Shown: positions 36,438 through 44,801 of the stretch, one piece after another
How the letters are laid out: each line of letters opens with the position of its first letter
Position numbering within the stretch: position 1 is the stretch's first letter
DNA from: Bacteroidota bacterium
GTDB taxonomy: Bacteria > Bacteroidota > Bacteroidia > Bacteroidales > B18-G4
Length of the DNA: 51,965 bases
Direction: 5' to 3'
NCBI GenBank assembly: GCA_018831055.1
Contig: JAHJRE010000228.1
Location: 1 to 51,965 of the forward strand
The notes under the pieces: model-generated
Seen by the model: only the letters and a program-made list of their open reading frames with translations
What the model was told of the DNA's origin: nothing
Databases searched by the model: none
Position numbers and translations under genes: made by a program

Positions 36438-36445
36438 CAAAGTTA
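36438..36445 (-). promoter_or_regulatory. Bacteroidota -7 element for the esterase-GH106 operon
   Basis: On the minus strand this reads TAACTTTG, an exact TAnnTTTG. No exact TTTG -33 box lies at the ideal distance. It is 69 bases upstream of the esterase ATG and 32 bases from the oppositely oriented copy at 36478. Confidence 0.55.
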
Positions 36446-36477
36446 CATGTATTTCAATAATTGCTAAGGAAAAAGAA

Positions 36478-36485
36478 TAACTTTG
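36478..36485 (+). promoter_or_regulatory. Bacteroidota -7 element for the ROK-MFS-MPI operon
   Basis: TAACTTTG exactly matches TAnnTTTG. A TTTC at 36452-36455 could serve as a weak -33 box at 22 bases. It is 40 bases upstream of the ROK start and directly abuts the inverted repeat at 36486. Confidence 0.6.
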
Positions 36486-36505
36486 TCTGCTTCTAATGAA
36501 GCAGA
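36486..36505. promoter_or_regulatory. Operator-like perfect inverted repeat
   Basis: TCTGCTTC-TAAT-GAAGCAGA has 8-bp perfect arms. It starts at the base after the -7 element, so it covers the expected transcription start. That position suits a repressor operator; alternatively it is a 5'-UTR hairpin. No obvious dedicated repressor gene is in the window unless the ROK protein or an outside LacI/GntR protein serves. Confidence 0.55.
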
Positions 36506-36524
36506 AATGCTTAATTTTCCTTGA

Positions 36525-37451
36525 ATGATGAAGCAATTCGCAATAGGGGCTGATATCGGAGGCAGTCACATAACATGCCAGCTTTACGATCTTGAATCCC
36601 GTGAACTGGTGGAAGGAACGCGGGCAAGACTTGCTGTTGACAGCCATTCTTCCGGTGAATCCATTATTGAAGTGTGGACAGAAGCCATCAGGAAATCTGC
36701 CTCAGGGTACGATTTTAATGTTTTGGCGGGGATTGGTTTTGCAATGCCCGGACCTTTTGATTACCACAATGGTATTGCCTGGTTTAAAGGAGTGGGAAAG
36801 TATGAAGCACTTTATGGCATTGATATCCGTAAAGAGATCCATGAACGATTCCTGGTGTCGGAAGATTTCCCGGTAAGGTTCCTGAATGATGCATCCTGTT
36901 TTGCCATTGGAGAGTCGATATTGGGAGAAGCGTCTGAATATGAAAGGTTTCTGGCTGTTACCCTTGGAACCGGGTTCGGTACCACATTTATTCTCGATCA
37001 CCTTCCCGTTGCCGGTATTTATGGCATACCCGATGATGGTTTTCTTTACCATATTCCGTTTGGTGACTCCATCGCTGATGATTATTTTTCTACACGATGG
37101 TTCCAAAGAGAGTATTCTCTGCGCTTGGGGAAAAGTATCGAAGGGGTGAAAGAGTTGGCTGAACTGGCTGGAATTGAAGGTCCGGAGCGTGAAATCTTCA
37201 GGAAATTCGGCAGGAACCTCGGTACTTTTCTTGCACCGTGGCTGAAAAGTTTTGAGGCCGGGTGCCTGGTTGCAGGAGGGAATATTTCAACATCCAATGT
37301 CCTTTTTGCAGGAGAATTGGATGAAACCCTTTTAAAGGAAGGCGTAAAGGTTAAAATCATTTTTTCATCACTCCAGGAAGAAGCTGCATTAAGTGGCAGT
37401 GCAAGCTTATGTGTTCCTGATTTTTATTCCCGATTGGTGAAGGATCATTAA
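36525..37451 (+). CDS. ROK-family sugar kinase
   Basis: 308 aa. ATP-binding DIGGSHITC at residues 10-18, RFLNDASCFAIGES with the catalytic Asp, and VTLGTGFGTTF phosphate loop are present. No DNA-binding N-terminal domain is present, so it is a kinase rather than a ROK repressor. The usual zinc motif CxCGxxGCxE is missing; the corresponding region reads PDDGFLYHIPFGDSIADDYF. The transporter gene begins within its stop codon (TAATG). With a mannose-6-phosphate isomerase downstream, a hexose such as mannose or fructose is a likely substrate; that is inference. Confidence 0.88.
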   Translation: MMKQFAIGADIGGSHITCQLYDLESRELVEGTRARLAVDSHSSGESIIEVWTEAIRKSASGYDFNVLAGIGFAMPGPFDYHNGIAWFKGVGKYEALYGIDIRKEIHERFLVSEDFPVRFLNDASCFAIGESILGEASEYERFLAVTLGTGFGTTFILDHLPVAGIYGIPDDGFLYHIPFGDSIADDYFSTRWFQREYSLRLGKSIEGVKELAELAGIEGPEREIFRKFGRNLGTFLAPWLKSFEAGCLVAGGNISTSNVLFAGELDETLLKEGVKVKIIFSSLQEEAALSGSASLCVPDFYSRLVKDH

Positions 37452-38629
37452 TGCATGATAATATGAAACCAGGAAAAGTCTCTCTGTTAATAGTCTCTCC
37501 GGTACTATTTGCTTTTTTTATAATGAGTTTTTGCGATCTGGTTGGGATCGGTGTTGATAATGCAAAGGCCGACTTTCAACTGAGCAACACACTGGCTCAA
37601 TTAATCCCATTGGCCGTTTTTGCATGGTTTTTTATACTGTCGGTTCCTGTAGGTATATTGCAGGACAGGATAGGGAAGAAAAATATGGTCAACATTAGTA
37701 TGCTGATAACAGCCGGTGGCTTGTTGCTTCCTTTTTTCTATTATTCATTTCCTACATTGCTGATAGGTTTTGCTTTGCTGGGTATAGGCAATACCATCAT
37801 CCAGGTTTCGGCTAATCCGTTGCTCATTGATGTGGTTCCGCAAAGAACAAGGTCAAGTTTTCTCAGTTTTTCCCAGTTTGTCAAAGCGGTAGGATCTATG
37901 ATTGCTCCCTATCTTGCTTCCTTTTTTGCAATACGATATGGAAACTGGAAGCTTGTATTTCTGATTTTCGGGGTGTTTTCCATCCTTTCGGTACTATGGT
38001 TGCAATTGACAAAAATCACCGAAACACGGACTGAAGGAAGGAGGGCTTCTTTTACTTCGGCCCTCAGGCTTCTGGGGGAGCCTTATATTGCGCTCATGGT
38101 ACTTGGAATATTTCTGCTGGTAGGCATAGATGTAGGGATCAATTCGACATCCGGTCAGTTCCTGATGGAAAGACTGGGTATGGAGCCGGAACCTGCTAAA
38201 ATGGGACGAAGTTTGTACTTTTTCGGTAAGATGCTTGGTACTTTTTCAGGGGCGCTCCTGTTAACCAGGATAAATACCCGCAATTTTCTTTTGATATCCG
38301 CCTGGGCTACCCTGGTCAGTCTGCTGGTTTTCCTTTGGTCGCCTTTTCCTGTTTTTGCCCTGGTATTGATGTTTTTGATGGGACTGGCATCGTCAAATAT
38401 ATTTCCATTGATATTTGTTTTAACGGCCGGGAGATATTCATCACACACGAATGAAATATCAGGACTCATTATCATGGCTGTGTCGGGAGGTGCATTCATA
38501 CCTCCTTTGGCCGGTAAGATCACGGATATGGGAGGCGTTATTGCCGGAATGCTTGTATTCGTGGGATGTGCCATTTATTTGCTGTTCCTGGCATATAAAA
38601 ATCTAAGATCACCCGGAAAACTCCTGTAA
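37451..38629 (+). CDS. MFS sugar transporter (FucP/glucose-galactose type)
   Basis: 392 aa with about 12 membrane helices. It has GIGVDNAKADFQLSNTLAQL near the start, as in FucP-like sugar/proton symporters, then VPVGILQDRIGKKN as the MFS A-loop and GLASSNIFPLIFVLTAGRYS late. An alternative start is the ATG at 37463, closer to the first helix; the ATG at 37451 overlaps the kinase stop by one base. Inner membrane. Middle gene of ROK-MFS-MPI, so it probably imports the sugar those enzymes process. Confidence 0.9.
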   Translation: MHDNMKPGKVSLLIVSPVLFAFFIMSFCDLVGIGVDNAKADFQLSNTLAQLIPLAVFAWFFILSVPVGILQDRIGKKNMVNISMLITAGGLLLPFFYYSFPTLLIGFALLGIGNTIIQVSANPLLIDVVPQRTRSSFLSFSQFVKAVGSMIAPYLASFFAIRYGNWKLVFLIFGVFSILSVLWLQLTKITETRTEGRRASFTSALRLLGEPYIALMVLGIFLLVGIDVGINSTSGQFLMERLGMEPEPAKMGRSLYFFGKMLGTFSGALLLTRINTRNFLLISAWATLVSLLVFLWSPFPVFALVLMFLMGLASSNIFPLIFVLTAGRYSSHTNEISGLIIMAVSGGAFIPPLAGKITDMGGVIAGMLVFVGCAIYLLFLAYKNLRSPGKLL

Positions 38630-38666
38630 TGAAGAACAAAACACAAAGAATAATGCGGGGAAATTT

Positions 38667-40430
38667 ATGGGAAACATGAGAAAAACAAGTCAGTACATTA
38701 TCCCTGCAGAAAAGCCGGAAAGCGGACCGGGCCATTATACGATTTATCCTTCGCATAATCTGGCAGAGGATAAGATCAAAACAGGATGTGATTCATTGGC
38801 CGGGGAACTGGCAAAGCATTCTTTGGTTATCCTTGAAGGGTATCAGGGCGTCTTTTTTGAGGATATCAGAGAACAGCTCGATTCCTTTTTCAAACAGATG
38901 GGAAAACGGGTGAAATGGATGGATATCCGGGAAGCTATGAAAACGGAGGAGGAAATCTCAGCCCTTATCGAACCTTTTCTTGGCGGTAATGATCCTCTTT
39001 TCGGTACCAGGACGACCCTTGGACTTGCTGATTTTTTTGATCCGGTGAAGCTTCAACAGATAAAGCCGGATGCCTTATATGACCTGAATATTATTTATGG
39101 CCCCGGAGCAGCCTTGTTTCAAACACCTGGATTTCTGGTGTATTTCGATTTGCCCAAAAATGAACTTCAATACAGAGCAAGAGCTGCATCCATCACGAAC
39201 CTTGGTGCATCTGCGGCGACGGACATAAAATCCATGTACAAAAGGTTCTTTTTTGTAGACTGGATCGTTTTGAACCGGCATAAGCAAGACCTGCTTCATC
39301 AAATTGATATAGTGGCAGATGCACAACGTGCCGGAGAGCTAAGCTGGGCACATGGCCATGATATCCGTGAAGCATTGCATTTTCTGAGCAGGAATGTTTT
39401 CAGGGTCAGGCCATGGTTTGAGCCGGGAGCATGGGGAGGCACCTGGTGTTTAAAAAATATCGAAGGGCTGAATAAGGATGTGCCCAACTATGCATGGTCA
39501 TTCGAACTCATCGTTCCTGAAAACGGGATAATATTCGAAAGTTCGGGGAAAATGCTTGAGGTTTCGTTTGACATGCTTATGTTCCAGGAGGCTGCTGCCA
39601 TACAGGGAGAGGCATTTGAGCGCTTTGGATATGAGTTTCCGATTCGATTCGACTTCCTGGATACATTCAACGGCGGGAACCTGTCGGTACAATGCCATCC
39701 TCAATTGGAGTATATCAGGGAGCATTTTAACGAGAGTTTTACCCAGGAAGAAACCTATTATATCCTGGATACCCAAGAAAATACATGTGTTTACCTGGGT
39801 TTTCAGGATGATATAGATCCCGGTTTTTTTGAGAGGTCACTAAATGAGAGTTTCCTTGGGATGAAGGAGTTGGAAATTGAAAAGTATGTCCGGAAACTTC
39901 CAGCCCGGAAACATGATTTTTTCCTGATCCCACCCGGTACCATTCACGCATCCGGGAAGAACAACCTGGTACTGGAAATTAGTTCAACTCCATACATATA
40001 CACTTTTAAAATGTACGACTGGGTACGTCCGGATCTGGATGGGAAGCCCCGTCCGTTAAATATTAAGCGGGCAATGGCCAATCTTTGTTTTCACAGGAAG
40101 GGGAAGTATGTTGTTGAAAAGCTCATTTCAAAGCCAGAGCTGATTGAAACGGGTGATGGGTGGGAACTCTATCATTTGCCCACGCATAATAAACATTTTT
40201 ATGATGTTCACCGGATACACCTGAAAACCCGGATAGATATCCCGACAAAGAATAAATTTATGGTGATGAACCTTGTCAAGGGCAGTTCCATAATTATTGA
40301 AACAGATTCGGGCCATCGAGCTCAGTTTAATTATGCAGAAACCTTTGTTATTCCTGCCGCTGCCGGTTCATTCAGGATAATTAACCTGGATCCCGGAGAA
40401 GCGATGATTGTCAATGCATTTATAAAATAG
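38667..40430 (+). CDS. manA: Class I mannose-6-phosphate isomerase with N-terminal kinase-like extension
   Basis: 587 aa, about 200 longer than a minimal type I enzyme. The isomerase part (about 250-587) keeps the zinc ligands Q342 and H344 (VQCHP), E362 (EETYYILD) and H427 (IPPGTIHASGKNN), plus FKMYDWVRPDLDGKPRPLN. It interconverts mannose-6-P and fructose-6-P in the cytoplasm. The N-terminal 230 residues (VILEGYQGVFFEDIREQLD, GGNDPLFGTRTTLGLADFFD, FFVDWIVLNRHKQ) look like a uridine-kinase-like NTPase fold without an intact P-loop. The start is either M1 or M4. Last gene of the operon. Confidence 0.9.
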   Translation: MGNMRKTSQYIIPAEKPESGPGHYTIYPSHNLAEDKIKTGCDSLAGELAKHSLVILEGYQGVFFEDIREQLDSFFKQMGKRVKWMDIREAMKTEEEISALIEPFLGGNDPLFGTRTTLGLADFFDPVKLQQIKPDALYDLNIIYGPGAALFQTPGFLVYFDLPKNELQYRARAASITNLGASAATDIKSMYKRFFFVDWIVLNRHKQDLLHQIDIVADAQRAGELSWAHGHDIREALHFLSRNVFRVRPWFEPGAWGGTWCLKNIEGLNKDVPNYAWSFELIVPENGIIFESSGKMLEVSFDMLMFQEAAAIQGEAFERFGYEFPIRFDFLDTFNGGNLSVQCHPQLEYIREHFNESFTQEETYYILDTQENTCVYLGFQDDIDPGFFERSLNESFLGMKELEIEKYVRKLPARKHDFFLIPPGTIHASGKNNLVLEISSTPYIYTFKMYDWVRPDLDGKPRPLNIKRAMANLCFHRKGKYVVEKLISKPELIETGDGWELYHLPTHNKHFYDVHRIHLKTRIDIPTKNKFMVMNLVKGSSIIIETDSGHRAQFNYAETFVIPAAAGSFRIINLDPGEAMIVNAFIK

Positions 40431-40586
40431 AAATTTGTAATTCCTGGCCCATGCCATTTTTATGGGATAAAAGTCTCTGACAGGGCCGGAGCCCTTGATG
40501 GTGCCAGTGTGAAAATTTTATGTGAATTTTCTATTAATTCCTTTATTGGTCCATTTTAATAAGGGATAAAATGTTGAAAAACTCTA

Positions 40587-41951
40587 TTAATCCTTGATGC
40601 ATCGCACGCTGAACCCGCTGACTTTTACATAATCCTCCATAATTATGTATCCTGCGTAATAATCAAGATATATCAGCCATGCATCGGATTCTGGTATAGA
40701 TTCACTGGATGACCACCAAAGTCCATGTCTGCCAAAGTCGTAGAACGCCGCCTCTTCACCGCGGAGTCCACCGGGAAGGGCTGAAAATCCAAATTTATCT
40801 GTACCATAATTTCCTGAATAAATATCTTCAATCCATCTGGGATGACCGCTCACATTGCACATTCCTCCCAGAGGTGAATTGATTTGTCTGCAGGATTTAA
40901 TTTCGTTCCCATGTGGAGAAAAGTTTCCACCAATATAGTTTATCATATCCGTCCATTCAGTTTTCGTGGGCACATGCCAGCCTGTTGGGCAGAGAGCGTT
41001 TGTATCGACTGTTGCATACCAGTTATATAGAGCTCCATATTTATCTTTCCAGAAAATATCGTTGTTATACCATACATAAGCCCCTGATGTCAGGTTATTC
41101 CAGGTATAATCATCTGTCACATTCGGTATGGGGGTCCCGTTTCTGTAAGTTGTTGTTTTAAGATTTTCTTTCATCCAACATTGGGAACCTAATTGTACTG
41201 TATTGTATATATTTCCATCAATATCGGAGACTGTTGAAGTGCCTGTACAGGATTCTCCGGTAAAATGAAAACTATAGGTTTCATCGTTTGATGGTGAGCT
41301 GGTTATTGATCTTTCACCGAGGATGGTATATGCTGTATACTTCAGATGATCTCCTAAAACAAAAGTAAAATTATTTAAGGGAGTTATTTTTCTGTATTCT
41401 TCTGTGCCGGTTTGAAACCCATTATATTCAAGTTTACAGATTCCATGCATATAAAGTTTGGATGGTATATTGAACATTTTTATCGTATGACTTTCATACG
41501 CAGTCATAGCATTCAGGAAATAAATGTTATCCATTCCCGGGTAGAATATAAAATGATGGTTACCCTTGCATAAATGGAATTTCTGATGAATCAGGCTTCT
41601 TCCTAAGATATCAAATACGGTGATTATAATACTTTCAGTATTTCTTAAGCTGAGTCTGATAATTGTTTTGCCTTTAATAGGATTGGGATAGTTTTGAGAA
41701 ATAAAAACAACATCCTGTCCTGTTGTATTATGATCCTGTAATTTAGTTATATAATCGAGCAGCAATATGGTGTCTGGAGCATACAGGATGGTATCACAAT
41801 CCTTAGACAGGTTTTTGATGTATAAACTGTCAATATCTACATGATATTGGTTGCTGTCAGCAGTGAAAGTCAGCATAATTAATGGTTCCTGGGAAAACCC
41901 GGTAGCAGATATTCCTATCAAAATGCCGGCAAGTAATGTGCTGTATTTCAT
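40587..41951 (-). CDS. Secreted FISUMP-domain protein (paralogue)
   Basis: 454 aa. Signal peptide 1-20 (ISATGFSQ). The internal sorting-domain-like sandwich (FISQNYPNPIKGKTIIRLSL, FDILGRSL) lies at about 85-160. The FISUMP domain is C-terminal: TVQLGSQCWMKENLKTTTY, YGALYNWYAT, ALCPTGWHVPTKTEWTDMI, FSALPGGLRGEE, YYDFGRHGLWWSSSE and SVRCIKD at the end. Same domain order as 8700-10001 but 30 kb away. No C-terminal sorting signal. Stands alone on the minus strand after the sugar operon. Role unknown. Confidence 0.87.
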   Translation of the reverse strand: MKYSTLLAGILIGISATGFSQEPLIMLTFTADSNQYHVDIDSLYIKNLSKDCDTILYAPDTILLLDYITKLQDHNTTGQDVVFISQNYPNPIKGKTIIRLSLRNTESIIITVFDILGRSLIHQKFHLCKGNHHFIFYPGMDNIYFLNAMTAYESHTIKMFNIPSKLYMHGICKLEYNGFQTGTEEYRKITPLNNFTFVLGDHLKYTAYTILGERSITSSPSNDETYSFHFTGESCTGTSTVSDIDGNIYNTVQLGSQCWMKENLKTTTYRNGTPIPNVTDDYTWNNLTSGAYVWYNNDIFWKDKYGALYNWYATVDTNALCPTGWHVPTKTEWTDMINYIGGNFSPHGNEIKSCRQINSPLGGMCNVSGHPRWIEDIYSGNYGTDKFGFSALPGGLRGEEAAFYDFGRHGLWWSSSESIPESDAWLIYLDYYAGYIIMEDYVKVSGFSVRCIKD

Positions 41952-42364
41952 GTTCTTGGGTTATTTAATAAAAATTTGCCAGCCCATACAATGGTGAATG
42001 TTATGGAAATTACACATTCATACCCCTCTATTGTCCAGGATTTTTTACGCTTTTTTATCAGGTTTACCCACCCCAGTCAATGTTTCCTGATGCAGAAAAT
42101 AACCTTTCATTTCCTGGACAAACACAAAATACTAAGATACGAAATTTTCAGGAAAAGTGTATACCAAATTATTAGAAATATCCAAAGACATTGACCATTG
42201 TTACCCTTCATTAAAGCTCATAATATTCAACGCCCTTATCTGCAGCCGTTGCCGTTCACACGGCTATTAACCATCCAAGTACTGTCAGTTAATTCCAATA
42301 CTTTTGTTCCTGATTCATGCCGGGGAATCAAGGGGAACAGTGCAAGAGATAAAATGAGGGTTCT

Positions 42365-42444
42365 GGGGGGCTGGGAACTGGGATACTGGGGGCTGGGAAC
42401 TGGGATACTGGGGAACTGGGGTACTGGGGTACTGGGTACTGGGG
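42365..42444. repeat. G-rich minisatellite (CTGGGRAACTGGGATA-type units)
   Basis: Irregular tandem units of (A)CTGGG(G) separated by 2-5 bases give about eleven runs of three or more G on the plus strand with loops of 2-5 bases, so G-quadruplex formation is possible. The same unit type recurs at 45306-45366. Confidence 0.8.
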
Positions 42445-42452
42445 TCAGGATG

Positions 42453-42613
42453 CAAGAAGCAGGAATGTGTGCCTACTGCGGTTCAAATCCTAACCACAAT
42501 AGGCACAATAGAACACAATAGAAGTTTTACTGGTTAAGGATGGGCGGGTACAGGATTTAAATTGGCCGGGATTCAGGCTTTGTATTGCGCACAGACAAAA
42601 TGCTTTATTGTTA
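42453..42613. repeat. Direct repeat, copy 1
   Basis: 161 bp, matching 43996-44153. The core 42490-42583 differs from 44031-44123 by one substitution and one single-base indel. On the minus strand it runs from TAACAATAAAGCATTT to GGTTAG and begins 40 bases after the stop of the radical SAM gene. It also contains the ACCACAATAGGCACAATAG arm of the spacer family. Confidence 0.85.
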
Positions 42614-42653
42614 TGGCCAGATAAATGTAGAAAGTTAAAAACAAATTTTACTC

Positions 42654-43643
42654 TTAAACTCCAAAGCATTGATTACAAAAAAATATATTGTTGTATGATC
42701 TTTTCCTATGAGCATTTCTAAGATTAATGAATGATTGAGAATTCCATATATTAAAAATATTGTCATTATTTATATTTCCAATTATTAATTGCTCAGGATA
42801 TCGATTATCAGCATAGGAACATACTGGTATATCCCCATTCCATCGAATGCTTAAATTTTTAAAAGGGATAGTACATCTACGTGTCGAATTGTTTATAAAG
42901 TTAATAGGTATGTATACATCTTCAGAATAGTCTGAAATATCTGTTTTAATTATATACTGAGGTAAAACTAAATCCACTTTTTTTCTCCAATACTTTATTT
43001 CTGATTTAAATGAATTTGATTGAGATGGTCTAATCATTAATCTAATTACTATTAATGTTTTTGATTTTAATTCTTTTTTCTTTTTTATCAGATAATTTAT
43101 ATTACTAATTACTCTGTCATAAGATGCCTTTTCTCTGGAATATTCATACATTTCTTTACCTCCTGAATCCAGGGAAATATCTATTTGAGAATATGAACAA
43201 TTCAAAAGTATGTCAGCTATTTTAGTGTCAGGCCACTGACCATTTGTTGTAATGCATAAATATTTAGTAACCTTTGCCAGTTTGAATGATAATGCTTCAA
43301 AAGATGGATTAAGAGTTGGCTCACCACCTCCTACAGCGACTAACTCAACCTTATGACCACCAAAATCATTGATTATTTTATTTAAAATGGATTCATTTAG
43401 AAAGCCTTTTTCACGTTTCTTATAGTGATTATTGCAATATTTACATTTGATATCACAAAAACCTGAAAACTCCAGGGCTATTGATGGTGGTATAGATGCA
43501 TCAGGTAAAATAAAAGGAAATTGTGTCCTTATTATTGAAAAAATAGATACTCCCTTCTGAATTCTTTTTAAAATAAAAAATGTATAAGGACGAAATCTGT
43601 AATAAATCTTATATAGCCTATTTGAATTATCCCAGTTTATCAT
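42654..43643 (-). CDS. Orphan radical SAM/SPASM-domain protein
   Basis: 329 aa. The radical SAM [4Fe-4S] motif is C63-DIK-C67-KY-C70. An AVGGGEPTLN motif (GGE) and a C-terminal SPASM-type cysteine cluster follow (RRCTIPFKNLSIRWNGDIPVC, GNINNDNIFNIWNS, FFCNQC). Family members modify peptides or small molecules by radical chemistry. No precursor peptide or partner gene is visible nearby. The gene is markedly AT-rich (16 G/C in the 60 bases at 42661-42720), unlike its neighbours, and lies between two direct repeats, so it was probably acquired. Confidence 0.88.
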   Translation of the reverse strand: MINWDNSNRLYKIYYRFRPYTFFILKRIQKGVSIFSIIRTQFPFILPDASIPPSIALEFSGFCDIKCKYCNNHYKKREKGFLNESILNKIINDFGGHKVELVAVGGGEPTLNPSFEALSFKLAKVTKYLCITTNGQWPDTKIADILLNCSYSQIDISLDSGGKEMYEYSREKASYDRVISNINYLIKKKKELKSKTLIVIRLMIRPSQSNSFKSEIKYWRKKVDLVLPQYIIKTDISDYSEDVYIPINFINNSTRRCTIPFKNLSIRWNGDIPVCSYADNRYPEQLIIGNINNDNIFNIWNSQSFINLRNAHRKRSYNNIFFCNQCFGV

Positions 43644-43784
43644 TTTTTACATTCTATATATTCAAGAAATTAGGAATATTTTGTAAAGTATCGCTTTTTA
43701 GTTAATTGGCAATAACATTAAGCATATTATCCATCCTTTCCCTACAAATATAACGGCAGGTTTTCGTTGCCGATTCCGAATCAC

Positions 43785-43799
43785 TGACCTGTCAGGTCA
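43785..43799. repeat. Short perfect palindrome TGACCTG-T-CAGGTCA
   Basis: 7-bp perfect arms around one base, about 140 bases upstream of the radical SAM start. It may be an operator or one of the short dispersed palindromes common in this phylum. Confidence 0.5.
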
Positions 43800-43995
43800 C
43801 TCGTAAAGAGCAATCAGATGAAAAAACGTTGAAAACTGCTGTGTATTGTCAATAAAATATACGGCCTTTCAGCGCTTTATGAATCATTTCACGAATTTGT
43901 ATTCATAACTGGAAAATGAAAGTACCTTGCCTGATTCATCAACTGTTTTTACCGTCTCAGCGGTAGTGGGGAACAGGAATGCTGTGGTCACCATA

Positions 43996-44153
43996 CAAGA
44001 AGCAGGAATGTGCCTATTATGGGTCGAATTCTAACCACAATAGGCACAATAGAACACAATAAAGTTTTACTGGTTAGGGATGGGCGGGTACAGGATTTAA
44101 ATTGGCCGGGATTCAGGCTTTGTGATGCGCAACGCCAAATGCTTAATTGTTAG
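43996..44153. repeat. Direct repeat, copy 2
   Basis: 158 bp, same orientation as copy 1. On the minus strand it begins 11 bases after the hepT stop codon (TAACAATTAAGCATTT) and ends GGTTAG about 123 bases later, with homology continuing about 35 bases further. Confidence 0.85.
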
Positions 44154-44164
44154 CAATAGAGCAT

Positions 44165-44497
44165 TTATTTTATCTTCTGAAGAACCTCTTCCTTTAAAGG
44201 CGGCAGGTGTTTCACAAGAATTGCCCAGATCATTGACGGATCAACCGCATCATAAGTGTGTATCAGGCGGTTTCGAAACCCGACAATTTTTCTGGCATTC
44301 TCAAGTGTTGATTCTGGTTGAAGTTTGTCAAATTTATTAACAGCCTCACCAATGATGCTCAGTTGTCGTTCAATAGCACTTTGAGTTTTAAGATCCATTA
44401 AGTATTCCTGGAAACTCGCAGTTGATGTTGAAAACTGCTCAATGAGTTCAATTGCTCGAATAATATCAGACAAGTACTTTTTGCTTTCTTCCGTCAT
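44165..44497 (-). CDS. hepT: HepT-like HEPN ribonuclease toxin
   Basis: 110 aa, all-helical, DUF86/HepT family. The catalytic motif R75-N-R-L-I-H80-T-Y82 is intact. In the studied HepT-MntA system the tyrosine of RX4HXY is poly-AMPylated by MntA to silence the toxin, and it is conserved here. The gene overlaps the 3' end of mntA by 32 bases, so translation is coupled with the antitoxin made first. Its stop codon lies 11 bases from the direct repeat. Confidence 0.92.
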   Translation of the reverse strand: MTEESKKYLSDIIRAIELIEQFSTSTASFQEYLMDLKTQSAIERQLSIIGEAVNKFDKLQPESTLENARKIVGFRNRLIHTYDAVDPSMIWAILVKHLPPLKEEVLQKIK

Positions 44498-44801
44498 AAA
44501 TTAAAACTTTTGTCGAATCAATGCTACGCCGTAAGTAGGGATTGTGAATAGATGATTCAGTAAGTAAATCCACTTTTCTTTTAAAGAACCTCTCAAATGT
44601 ATCCCATAATGAGATAAGTGCCTCCCCTCTTTCAACAGGGTCGGGTGTATCAATATCTACGAGCAAATCTATATCGCTATGTTCCTTATCAAATCTCGTT
44701 GTGACAGACGAACCAAATGCATAAAGATATTTGACCCTATGTGCCTTACATAAATTTTGAAAATCCTTTACATTATCCGATATTTCTTCTTTTATAAACA
44801 T
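44466..44801 (-). CDS. mntA: MntA-like nucleotidyltransferase antitoxin
   Basis: 111 aa minimal nucleotidyltransferase. The motif is FG30-S31 then, after 11 residues, D43-I-D45 (SDIDLLVDID). The usual spacing in the GSX10DXD motif is 10, so this copy is one residue longer. It should transfer AMP to the paired HEPN toxin in the cytoplasm. It precedes hepT on the minus strand and overlaps it by 32 bases. Upstream is a 356-base gap without another gene. Confidence 0.92.
   Translation of the reverse strand: MFIKEEISDNVKDFQNLCKAHRVKYLYAFGSSVTTRFDKEHSDIDLLVDIDTPDPVERGEALISLWDTFERFFKRKVDLLTESSIHNPYLRRSIDSTKVLIYDGRKQKVLV

Larger units (their letters stand above)
41952..42653. other. Gene-free stretch with minisatellite and direct repeat copy 1
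   Basis: 702 bases without a credible gene. The first 400 bases show nothing recognisable. A G-rich minisatellite (42365-42444) and direct repeat copy 1 (42453-42613) follow. The short open frames here are built on the repeats and have no family features. Confidence 0.6.
43644..44164. other. Gene-free stretch with palindrome and direct repeat copy 2
   Basis: 521 bases. A palindrome TGACCTG-T-CAGGTCA lies at 43785-43799 and direct repeat copy 2 at 43996-44153. No credible gene or RNA was recognised. Confidence 0.55.

Noticed and set aside
41976-42194. Possible small gene on the plus strand (72 codons)
   Set aside because: No domain, signal or conserved-looking pattern; adjacent to repeats and oppositely oriented to neighbours.
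42453-42613. True integron attC site
   Set aside because: Size and gene-3'-end position fit and the ends approximate CTAAC/GTTAG, but the R' box does not match GTTRRRY fully and inner L'/L'' complementarity is missing. Kept only as a cassette-like hypothesis.
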